Notes under the pieces: model-generated
The model's database searches: none
Seen by the model: the letters and a program-made list of their open reading frames with translations, nothing else
Told to the model about the DNA's origin: nothing
In this document: positions 34,318 to 42,500 of the stretch, piece after piece
Numbering within the stretch: the first letter of the stretch is position 1
How the letters are laid out: the number at the start of each line of letters is the position of its first letter
Translations under genes and position numbers: made by a program
Origin: Bacillus licheniformis DSM 13 = ATCC 14580
GTDB taxonomy: Bacteria > Bacillota > Bacilli > Bacillales > Bacillaceae
Assembly (NCBI RefSeq): GCF_000011645.1
Contig: NC_006270.3
Coordinates: 1,485,501 to 1,549,500 of the forward strand
Direction: 5' to 3'
DNA: 64,000 nt

Positions 34318-35017
34318 CGCTAAAACAGGCGAGATTTACATTTACAGTGAAATCAGTTCGGCCCAGTTCTGGGGGGACGAAGTGACTACGCAAACTTTCA
34401 AGGAGGATTTAGACGGACTTGGCGAAGTATCTGCGCTAAATATCTATATTAATTCGCCAGGCGGCTCTGTTTTCGAAGGGAATTCGATCTACAACATCAT
34501 AAAGCGGCACAAAGCCCACGTTAACGTCTACGTCGACGGGCTGGCGGCCTCTATCGCAAGTGTCATCGCAATGTCCGGTGACGCTATTTTTATGCCTGCA
34601 AACGCGATGATGATGATTCATAATCCGTGGACTGTTGCGCAAGGCAATGCGGAAGAACTCCGCAAACAAGCCGACGACATGGATCGTATTCGCGAAAGTC
34701 TTATCGAGGCATATCTCGGAAAAGCAGGCGAAAAACTCAATCGTGATCGTTTGATCGAACTTATGGACGCAGAAACGTGGCTGACGGCGCAAGAATGTCT
34801 CGAATTAGGGCTGTGTGATTCTATCGAAGCTCCTAGCGCTGCGGTTGCGAAAGTGGATACGCAGTTATTTGCGAAGTACCGGAACACTCCGGAATCGCTT
34901 CTTAATCAGACGAAAGAGGACGAAAAGCAGGCGGAAAAAGAGCGCCTGTTCCGTGAGCAGCTTATCGCGGAAGCACAAACGAATTTACTAAAACTTCAAA
35001 ACGGGGGAATCATTTAA
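34247..35017 (+). CDS. ClpP-like prohead protease
   Basis: Up to 256 residues. It has the ClpP fold signature: NIYINSPGGSVFEG (oxyanion loop), the catalytic Ser in VDGLAASIASVIAMSG, and His in MMMIHNPW. It removes the capsid N-terminal scaffold domain during maturation. The start is uncertain: the in-frame ATG at 34247 lacks a ribosome site, while a perfect AAAGGAGGTGA at 34263-34273 lies 5 bases before an ATA codon (34279). GTG 34271 lies inside that site. Confidence 0.9.
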   Translation: MITRTRKEVRTIKKFWEIKAAKNDAKTGEIYIYSEISSAQFWGDEVTTQTFKEDLDGLGEVSALNIYINSPGGSVFEGNSIYNIIKRHKAHVNVYVDGLAASIASVIAMSGDAIFMPANAMMMIHNPWTVAQGNAEELRKQADDMDRIRESLIEAYLGKAGEKLNRDRLIELMDAETWLTAQECLELGLCDSIEAPSAAVAKVDTQLFAKYRNTPESLLNQTKEDEKQAEKERLFREQLIAEAQTNLLKLQNGGII

Positions 35018-36171
35018 TGGAACTATTTGATCTGAAGGCAAACTTAAACACTGTAGGAACACAATTAGCATCGGTTGAAAAGGAAATCATGAACAAAGCG
35101 GCTGACCCTAACGCTTCTATCGATGAAGTACGGTCTCTAAAACAAAAAAGAGACGATCTTAAAGAGCGTATGGACATCCTGCAAAATCAACACGATACTT
35201 TAGAGCGGGAACAAAAAGCTAAAATTCAAGCAAGTCTTGAAAAAGCAAAAGCAGGCGCGTCTGCTGGACTTAACAGCGAAGATCCAAAGGTTAAGAAAAT
35301 TTCTGCTAAAGCAGGCTTAATCCGTGCAACAATGAGAAAAGAGGTACCGGCTCCTGAAGTACGTGCTGCGCTAGGAGATAATAACGGAACAGGTGGGGAG
35401 AAACTCCTTCCTAAAACAGTTTCCGAAGAACTTATTCACGAACCTTTTGTAAAGAATCCGTTGCGTGAACTTTCAACGTATACAAGTGTAACAAATCTCG
35501 AAATCCCTAAAGTTGATTTTTCCCTTGACGATGATGATTTCATCCAAGATTTACAGACTGCTAAAGAACTTGAAGTAGACGGAGATGTGGTTACTTTCGG
35601 ACGCCGCAAATTCAAAGTTATGGCGAAAATCTCCGAAACTATTTTGGCGGCTACTGATACTGATCTGGTCGCTACAGTTGAGCGCGCTTTACAATCCGGC
35701 CTAGCTGCAAAAGAGAAAAAAGTTTCTTTCGCAGTAACACCGAAACAGGGAGAAGAGGAAATGTCCTTCTACGCTGCCGGAATTAAGCAAGTCACTGCGG
35801 AAGATAAATATAAAGCGATCAAAAAAGCTATTGCGGATCTTCCAGAAGACTTCCGTGAAAACGCAAAAGTAATGATGACATACGCAGACTATCTCGAAAT
35901 CATTGAAACTTTGGCTAATGGAAGTGCAACTCTTTACGGTGCACAACCGGAACAAATCATCGGTAAACCAGTTGAATTCTGTGATGCTGCGGTTGATCCT
36001 ATCGTCGGTGACTTCCGTTACTCTCACTTCAACTACGATCCGGCAATCACTTACGAAAGCGACAAAGACGTTAAAACTGGCGAAAATGTATTTGTTCTTA
36101 CTGCGTATTTTGATCACAAAATCAAACTGAAATCTGCATTCCGTATCGCTAAAGTAGACACTACTCCCTAA
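35017..36171 (+). CDS. Major capsid protein, HK97 fold
   Basis: 384 residues. The first 115 are a charged coiled-coil scaffold (delta) domain expected to be cut off by the adjacent protease; the rest is the HK97-type shell protein. The gene overlaps the protease stop (TAATG). It ends ACT-ACT-CCC-TAA at 36160-36171. A +1 slip on CCC continues in frame into an FN3-Big2 segment, giving a minor 563-residue form (next entry). Confidence 0.93.
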   Translation: MELFDLKANLNTVGTQLASVEKEIMNKAADPNASIDEVRSLKQKRDDLKERMDILQNQHDTLEREQKAKIQASLEKAKAGASAGLNSEDPKVKKISAKAGLIRATMRKEVPAPEVRAALGDNNGTGGEKLLPKTVSEELIHEPFVKNPLRELSTYTSVTNLEIPKVDFSLDDDDFIQDLQTAKELEVDGDVVTFGRRKFKVMAKISETILAATDTDLVATVERALQSGLAAKEKKVSFAVTPKQGEEEMSFYAAGIKQVTAEDKYKAIKKAIADLPEDFRENAKVMMTYADYLEIIETLANGSATLYGAQPEQIIGKPVEFCDAAVDPIVGDFRYSHFNYDPAITYESDKDVKTGENVFVLTAYFDHKIKLKSAFRIAKVDTTP

Positions 36172-36709
36172 AGCACCCCAAGGGCTAAAGGCATCTTCGA
36201 CTGACTCATCGGTGTCCCTCAGTTGGGATGCCGTAGCCTTTGTTGGGGGAATCAAAGAATACGAAATCTTTAGGGACGGGGTTTCCGTCGGGACCCGCGT
36301 TGGCACGTCGTTTAATGAGAGTGGTTTAAAGCCGGAAACTACGTATAAATACCAAGTTCGGGCGATCTCAATGGCGGGAAATCCATCGGAGCTGAGTGAC
36401 GAGCTTTCCGTTACAACAGAGCCGACGCCTGTTCCTGATCCGGAAAGCATCAGCGTCAGTCCATCGTCTAAGACATTAAACGTAGGTGAGACGCAGCAAA
36501 TTACCGCAACAGTATCGCCTAGTGGGGCTGATCAGGGCGTAACATATACGTCAAGCAACACGTCAATCGCAACGGTGACTAGTTCCGGTAAGGTAACTGC
36601 GGTTGCAGCTGGTTCTGCTACGATTACTGTAAAATCGAAAGTGAAGACAACAGTTAAGAATACCGTATCGATCACTGTCGTCGACCCGGCGCCGTCTGGC
36701 GGTGAGTAA
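36170..36709 (+). CDS. Ig-like (FN3 + Big2) extension of the capsid by +1 frameshift
   Basis: This frame has no start of its own before the FN3 fold. In frame +1 from the capsid's last CCC it reads KAPQGLKASSTDSSVSLSWD, then EYEIFRDG and ETTYKYQVRAIS (FN3), a TEPTPVPDPE linker, and ISVSPSSKTLNVGETQQITA...TSIATV (Big2). The FN3 domain begins exactly at the slip site, so an independent GTG start at 36212 would cut it. The known precedent is the CCC-stop +1 frameshift in the capsid and tail genes of Listeria phage PSA. The domains would decorate some capsid subunits. Confidence 0.85.
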   Translation, partial: KAPQGLKASSTDSSVSLSWDAVAFVGGIKEYEIFRDGVSVGTRVGTSFNESGLKPETTYKYQVRAISMAGNPSELSDELSVTTEPTPVPDPESISVSPSSKTLNVGETQQITATVSPSGADQGVTYTSSNTSIATVTSSGKVTAVAAGSATITVKSKVKTTVKNTVSITVVDPAPSGGE

Positions 36710-36711
36710 AC

Positions 36712-36951
36712 ATGGATATATCTCTGGATGAGGTAAAAGAATATCTGCGTATTGATGGAGATGAGGAGGATTCCCTTATCTCCTTTTTTATTTCCGCAGC
36801 GAAGACGCATCTTGAAAACGCCGGTGTAACCGACAAGGAATCTGAATTATATAAATTGGCCGTCCTCATATACGTCACAGACGCGTATGAAAATAGATCA
36901 ACGGCATTGAGTGGAAATAAAGTAGCTGGAATCGTATTGCAACTGAGGTGA
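36712..36951 (+). CDS. Head-tail connector, gp6-like
   Basis: 79 residues beginning ISLDEVKEYLRIDGDEEDSL, the typical opening of the HK97 gp6-like DNA-packaging/connector family. It forms a ring below the portal. ATG follows the capsid extension by 2 bases. Confidence 0.9.
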   Translation: MDISLDEVKEYLRIDGDEEDSLISFFISAAKTHLENAGVTDKESELYKLAVLIYVTDAYENRSTALSGNKVAGIVLQLR

Positions 36952-36955
36952 TCTC

Positions 36956-37291
36956 GTGAAAACAGGCGATTTTAACAAGCGAATCACATTTCTTCGGTTT
37001 ACCGAAACGACAAACGGTGAGGGATTCGAAATAAAGGAATGGTTACCGGTTGCGACCGTCTGGTCAGCGGTTAAGACGGTCCAGGGGCGTGAATTTTACC
37101 AGGCTGGCGCAGTACAGGCGGACAGAACAGCACGATTTGTTATTCGGTATTCAAAACGGATGAAGTCGCTTCTTAGAAATGACTTGCGCATTTCATACGC
37201 GGGAAGGACGTTCGAAATAGAAAGCTTTATAAATGACGATGAACGTAACGTCACCTTTACGTTAGTGACGAAGGAGGTCGGAATCAAATGA
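36956..37291 (+). CDS. Head-tail joining (head closure) protein
   Basis: 111 residues: MKTGDFNKRITFLRF and GREFYQAGAVQADRTARFVIRY fit the SPP1 gp16-like head-closure/head-tail adaptor family. Overlaps the next gene by 4 bases. Confidence 0.88.
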   Translation: MKTGDFNKRITFLRFTETTNGEGFEIKEWLPVATVWSAVKTVQGREFYQAGAVQADRTARFVIRYSKRMKSLLRNDLRISYAGRTFEIESFINDDERNVTFTLVTKEVGIK

Positions 37292-37710
37292 GCATTCAGA
37301 TTTCCGGGTTTGACGAAGTAATGCGAAACATCCAACGTATGGGCAATCGGGCTAATTCGTTAAAATCCGGCGCATTAGATGCCGGAGCAAAGCCTATCTA
37401 TAAAACTATGGAAGATAACAACCCAAGTAAAAGATACAAGATCGCTGTCGAAAAAAGTAAGTCAGACGAAGTAGTAATCGGTCCTGAAAAAGACTTTTTC
37501 ACAGCGCATTTTCTTGAATTCGGCACAAGCCCACACCTTATAAAACTGCGAAAAGCCAAGATACAAACAGACGGCCAAGTTGTTTACGGTAAGGAAGTTA
37601 ACCACCCAGGGCACGCTCCTCGACCATTCGTTGAGCCGTCTTTTATTGCGTCTAAGGAAGATGCGCAACAAGAGATTGTTAACTACCTGAGAAGGAATTT
37701 ATTGCCATGA
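37288..37710 (+). CDS. HK97 gp10-like tail component
   Basis: 140 residues with HFLEFGTSPH and HAPRPFVEPSF, the signature of the HK97 gp10 family (neck/tail completion). Overlaps both neighbours. Confidence 0.9.
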   Translation: MSIQISGFDEVMRNIQRMGNRANSLKSGALDAGAKPIYKTMEDNNPSKRYKIAVEKSKSDEVVIGPEKDFFTAHFLEFGTSPHLIKLRKAKIQTDGQVVYGKEVNHPGHAPRPFVEPSFIASKEDAQQEIVNYLRRNLLP

Positions 37711-38051
37711 GTCTACGGAGTCTAGTAATGGCGACTTTAAAGGATATTGGCGTACCTGTTCGATTTATTACGTATTCGGGCGACGAGGACACGTACATTC
37801 TCTTTTATGTTTATACCGTATCTGACGCACTTTCAATGGAGGATGAAGAAACTTTCGCTAATCACTATGTTCAGATTAGTATCTTCACAAAAGACCCGAC
37901 AAAATATTCAGAATTAGAAAAAGAGGTAAAGAGCCGGCTCAAACGAGCTGGCTTTTTTCGTTCAAACGAGCAGGACCTTTATGAAAACGAAACTGAGCTT
38001 TTTCACAAAGTCTTGCGTTATGGGACGACACTAAATACGGAAGAGGAGTGA
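37707..38051 (+). CDS. Tail terminator / completion protein
   Basis: 114 residues in the standard position between gp10-like and tail tube genes. It contains HYVQISIFTKDPTKYSELE, common in the Gp17/DUF-type tail-terminator group. Caps the growing tail tube. Confidence 0.75.
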   Translation: MSLRSLVMATLKDIGVPVRFITYSGDEDTYILFYVYTVSDALSMEDEETFANHYVQISIFTKDPTKYSELEKEVKSRLKRAGFFRSNEQDLYENETELFHKVLRYGTTLNTEEE

Positions 38052-38059
38052 AGCAACCT

Positions 38060-38641
38060 ATGGCAAAAGGCGTACGCGTAGGTTTAAAAAATATACACTT
38101 TGCGAAAATTCTAACGGAAGATGAGAACGGAGTTACTTACGATACTCCGGTTAAAATCGGAAATGCGATCGAAGCAAGTATCACACCGAACACAAACAGC
38201 GAAACTCTATATGCTGATGACGGCCCTTCAGAAGTTGAATCTTCGTTGGGAGAAACGGAAGTTGAAATCGGTATCGATCAATTATCAACTACTGCACAGG
38301 CGTTGTTGCTCGGTCACACTATTCTTAGCGATGGTGTACTAGAGAAGAAAGAAACGGATATCGCACCGTACGGAGCGTTGCTTTTTGAGTCAGCTACTAC
38401 TGGAGGGAAATCTAAACTTTACGCGCTATATAAAGGGAGATTCCAGCCGCAAGAGGAGTCTTTTGCAACTAAAGGAGATAGCCCAGAATTCCAAACAGAC
38501 TCAATTTCTGGCGTATTTGTACGTCGCGATCACGACAAGGTTTGGCAACGTAGCGTATTTACGGGAGATGAGGGCGTGAAAGCAGAGGTTATTGAAAACT
38601 GGTTTAAGAAAGTTTACGAACCAACAACTTCTACTCCCTGA
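38060..38641 (+). CDS. Major tail (tube) protein
   Basis: 193 residues from ATG 38060 (GAGGAG upstream; GTG 38048 is an alternative). It belongs to the siphophage phi13-type tail tube group (MAKGVRVGLKNIHFAKI, YADDGPSE). It ends TCT-ACT-CCC-TGA, the same arrangement as the capsid gene, and a +1 slip on CCC extends it with an FN3 domain. Confidence 0.88.
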   Translation: MAKGVRVGLKNIHFAKILTEDENGVTYDTPVKIGNAIEASITPNTNSETLYADDGPSEVESSLGETEVEIGIDQLSTTAQALLLGHTILSDGVLEKKETDIAPYGALLFESATTGGKSKLYALYKGRFQPQEESFATKGDSPEFQTDSISGVFVRRDHDKVWQRSVFTGDEGVKAEVIENWFKKVYEPTTSTP

Positions 38642-38906
38642 TGCGCCCCAGAATCTACGGTACGACAGTACGACAGATTCTATTACAGTTGAATGGGATC
38701 CCGTAGATGGGGCGACTTCATACAACGTTTACAGAGGCGCAGACAAGAAATTCGCTGAAAACGTGACGCAACCTAAGTATGTAACAACCGGCATGAGTCC
38801 GGATACTAAACTCACAATTAACGTAACGGCTGCTAATGAGTCCGGCGAGTCTCCTATGAGCGAAATTGTGACACAAACGAAGATGAAAATAGAAACGGAG
38901 AGCTAA
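38640..38906 (+). CDS. FN3 extension of the tail tube protein by +1 frameshift
   Basis: In frame +1 after CCC the sequence reads DAPQNLRYDSTTDSITVEWD, YNVYRGADKKF, SPDTKLTINVTAANESGES: one fibronectin type III domain of 88 residues. The segment has no ribosome site, and the domain starts exactly at the slip site. The long product would be about 281 residues. Confidence 0.83.
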   Translation, partial: DAPQNLRYDSTTDSITVEWDPVDGATSYNVYRGADKKFAENVTQPKYVTTGMSPDTKLTINVTAANESGESPMSEIVTQTKMKIETES

Positions 38907-38958
38907 GTTTTTAGCTCTCTTTTTATTAAAAAAAATAAAGAAATTAGGAGTGTGGGTT

Positions 38959-39294
38959 ATGCAAATCACATTAATGATTGATGGTGAAGAGAAGGTATTT
39001 CAAGCACCTTTCGTAAAGGGGCGTATGTTGCGGGAAGCTATTAAACTTTCGAAGTCGAGCAACTTTGATGATTTGGATGTTGAAGATTTGGACGCATTGG
39101 TAGGTTACGTAGTCCGAGTTTATGACGAACAATTCGATATCGATCAATTTTATGATGGGATTTCTTCTGAAAAACTAATTCCTACAATTACGGAAACAAT
39201 CCAACAAGTCGTTGGAACTGTAGCTGTTCCAAATGAACAAGTTGGCGAGAACAAAGAAACTGAAGCGCAGGCAATCGGTGAGGTAAAAAACTAA
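38959..39294 (+). CDS. Tail assembly chaperone, short form (gpG)
   Basis: 111 residues between tail tube and tape measure genes, as for lambda gpG. It ends GTA-AAA-AAC-TAA, containing the slippery heptamer A-AAA-AAC at 39285-39291. ATG 38959 follows TAGGAG; GTG 38950 is an alternative. Confidence 0.87.
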   Translation: MQITLMIDGEEKVFQAPFVKGRMLREAIKLSKSSNFDDLDVEDLDALVGYVVRVYDEQFDIDQFYDGISSEKLIPTITETIQQVVGTVAVPNEQVGENKETEAQAIGEVKN

Positions 39295-39518
39295 CACCGG
39301 GGTATATTTTACCCCTTGATGTTTTAGATCAACTTGATAGGGATCTCAAAAAGCTCTATCTCGACAACTCCGAAAAACCCTCGGATATCTATTACCTAGA
39401 CGAAATGGACATCGGGTGGTTTTGCGAACTAATGAATTTTAGTGATGGTGGTAGCTCTCACGGAAGCGGAAAAACACAACAAAAACTCGGCTATATCGAT
39501 CAGATACCGGGTTTTTAG
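39291..39518 (+). CDS. Tail assembly chaperone, -1 frameshift extension (gpT part)
   Basis: In frame -1 after A-AAA-AAC, 75 codons follow (LTPGYILPLDVLDQLDRDL..., IYYLDEMDIGWFCELM) and stop at 39518, 18 bases before the tape measure gene. No start or ribosome site is present. The gpGT product would be about 186 residues. Confidence 0.85.
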   Translation, partial: LTPGYILPLDVLDQLDRDLKKLYLDNSEKPSDIYYLDEMDIGWFCELMNFSDGGSSHGSGKTQQKLGYIDQIPGF

Positions 39519-39536
39519 AAGGGAGGTATCGGAGAT

Positions 39537-42500
39537 TTGGCGACTGAATCAGTCGGATCTATACGCGTTAGTTTAGGTCTAGACAACATTGACTTCTCTC
39601 GCGGCCTCCAGGACGTTAACAGAAAATTAAAGGTACTAAACTCGGAATTCAAAGCAGCAATGGCTGGCGCTGGCCGATTCGATAACAGCCTGGATTCATT
39701 GCGTAATAAGACCGACATATTAAATCGGACTTTACAAACGCAAAAGGCAAAACTTAACGAGTTGAAGCGGCAATATGAAGAGAGCGTAAGGACGACGGGA
39801 AGGTATTCGGCACAATCCGAAAAGCTCCTCGCCCAGTATAATCGAACTGTTGCAGCGGTTCGGAAAACTGAGGATCAGTTAGACCTTCTTAACCGTAAAA
39901 TGAGAGAGCAGAGCAACGGCTTCAGTCAATTAGGCGCTAAAATTAGCGCAAGCATTAAGACGATCGATACGAAGTTGCGCGTATTGGATTCGTCATTTGA
40001 GGCCGCATCAGCCGGCGTAAGGGATTTCGGTTCTACTACCGAGCAACTACGACAAAAATCGGAACATCTTACGCAATCGATCTCGTTACAAGAGCAGCGA
40101 CTTAAAAACATCCGCCGACTGTATCTCGAAGCTAAACGCGCAAAAGGCGAAGATGCTCAGGCGACTCAAGAATTACGCGTTCAAATGAATCAAGCGACGG
40201 CACAACTTCGAACAACTCAAGCCGAACTGGCCGCAACGAACCGACAGATCCAATCGAACACGGGCCGTTGGAACGAGCTCGGCAACCGGATGGGTGAAGT
40301 CGGGGACCGGATGCGGGACGTTGGGGGTCGAATGCAATCTGCGGGATCTGAAATCGCGATGTCATTCGGCGTAGCGACAGCGGCTTTAGGCGGAGGTCTT
40401 GCGGTTTCAACGAAAAAAGCGATGGACTTCGAGCAGCAGATGTCGAGCGTGAAGGCGGTCATGAATCCGGCAGAAGCCAACCAATACAGCGCTGCCCTTA
40501 CGGAATTAGCCATTAAACTCGGTGCTGATACGAAATACAGTGCGCTTGAGGCTGCGCAAGGTATGGAAGAACTCGTAAAGGCCGGTGTATCTACGAAGGA
40601 CATACTGAATGGCGCACTTAAGGGCGCGCTATCGCTTGCGACAGCGGGAGAATTAGAGCTTGCGGATGCGGCGGAAATTGCGTCGACTGCACTGAATGCG
40701 TTTAAAGACGATAACATTAGCGTTGCACAGGCAGCAGATATTCTCGCAGGGGCCGCAAACTCTTCTGCAACAACGGTTGGAGAGATGCGGTATGGTCTTC
40801 AAATGACATCCGCAGTAGCAGCCGGTATGGGACTGTCTTTTAAAGACACGGCTACTACACTAGCCCTCTTCGCACAGAATGGACTTAAAGGATCAGATGC
40901 AGGTACTTCGATGAAAACGATGTTAAGTCGTTTAGTACCTATGACAAAAGCTCAGTACGAGACAATGCACGATCTTGGTCTAGTCACCCTTGATACTTCC
41001 GAAGCTTTTAAACGTATGGCTGATAAAGGCTTCAAACCAGCGAGTAAAAATATCGGCGATATATACGAGGCACTTAACAAGTATGTTGAAAAGACGACAG
41101 GAGCGAAGCAAGGGACCGAAAAGTTCGAGAAGGCCTTTGACAAAGCCACTCGGAGTCTTGGAATCATGGACAATAAATTTTTCGATGCTAACGGAAATAT
41201 TCGGAGTATGACAGAAATATCTGGAGAGCTTTCTAAGGCGCTTGACGGTTTGTCCGCAAAAGATAAACAAGAAGCCCTTTACAATATTTTCGGTAGTGAC
41301 GCTATTCGAGGCGCGTTGATTCTTGGTAAGGAAGGAAGTAAAGGCTTCGATAAAATGGCGGCTGCAATGGATAAAATTAAGGCCGATAATGTTGCTGCTG
41401 AAAAAATGAATAACCTTAAGGGTAAAATCGAAGAGCTTTCCGGTGCCGTAGAAACTGCACAAATTTCATTTGGTAATGCGCTAACCCCAGCTATCTCTGC
41501 ACTCGTTTCTGTGCTTCAGAGCGCGACGGACTGGTTTAATGGTCTATCTAAAGGAATGCAATCGTTCGTAGCTATTTCTTTAGCGGTTACAACTGTAATT
41601 ATGGGCATTGTTGCAGCGTTAGGTTTTTTAATGCTAGGTGTCGGCCAAATGATATCTGGACTCGGGACTGTAAGCGGTCTTTTAAAAGGTTTGATAAAAA
41701 GTGAAAAGTTCATAAAGGTTATAGGTGTTGCATTCGGAGCACTTACGAGTCCGATCGGCCTTACGGTTCTTGGCATAACCGCGGTAGGAGCAGCTCTTGT
41801 AATCGCGTACAAAAAGTCTGAGAAATTCCGTAATTTTGTAAACGGCGCTTTTGAATCAGTCAGAAACGTGACGGTTACGGCATTCAGCAGTATTTCGGCA
41901 GTGGTAGGCGACACATTTAATTTTATACAAAAAGCTTCGGTAGCCGGGTGGGAGAGATTTTCTGACGGCGTCTCCGTTATTGTTCCGGCAGTACGAAAGC
42001 GATTTGCTAACGTGGTTAATTCAATAGGTGAATTCGTTTCAAACATCGGATCGTCGATCGCAGATAGATTCGGTTCCGGACTAGCGGATAGAACCGGCTC
42101 CGCAGTAGATTTATTCATTCAGAATTTAAGGGCTGCGTTTTCGAGCGTGGGCGGAATCATATCGATTTTAGCGCCAACCGTGACTGCGTTAGGGCTGGCG
42201 ATGGCCGGAGTTTCCGGATCTATTGGTTTTGTCATCACCTCTCTTGTTAGTCTAGCCGGTTTTTTATTCCGACTATATCAAACAAACGAAGAGTTTAGAG
42301 CGTCTGTACAGAACGCCTGGTCACAGATTATGTCGGTGATCGGTAACGTTGTAGTTGCGATTCAGCCAATCATAAATCAATTTATCGGGTATTTTTCGGA
42401 TATTGCAGCAGAGCTTGCACCTGAATTCGCGAAAACGGGCGAAGTCATAATGTCCAGCATTAGTTCGTTAGGACCAACGTTTACTGAGCTCGGAAATGCT

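Noticed and set aside
35701..36450. 249-codon minus-strand frame across the capsid end
   Set aside because: Antisense shadow of the capsid and its Ig extension; no ribosome site or known domain.
36212..36709. Ig-like protein translated on its own from GTG 36212
   Set aside because: The FN3 domain begins upstream at the frameshift site and would be cut by this start, and no ribosome site precedes it.
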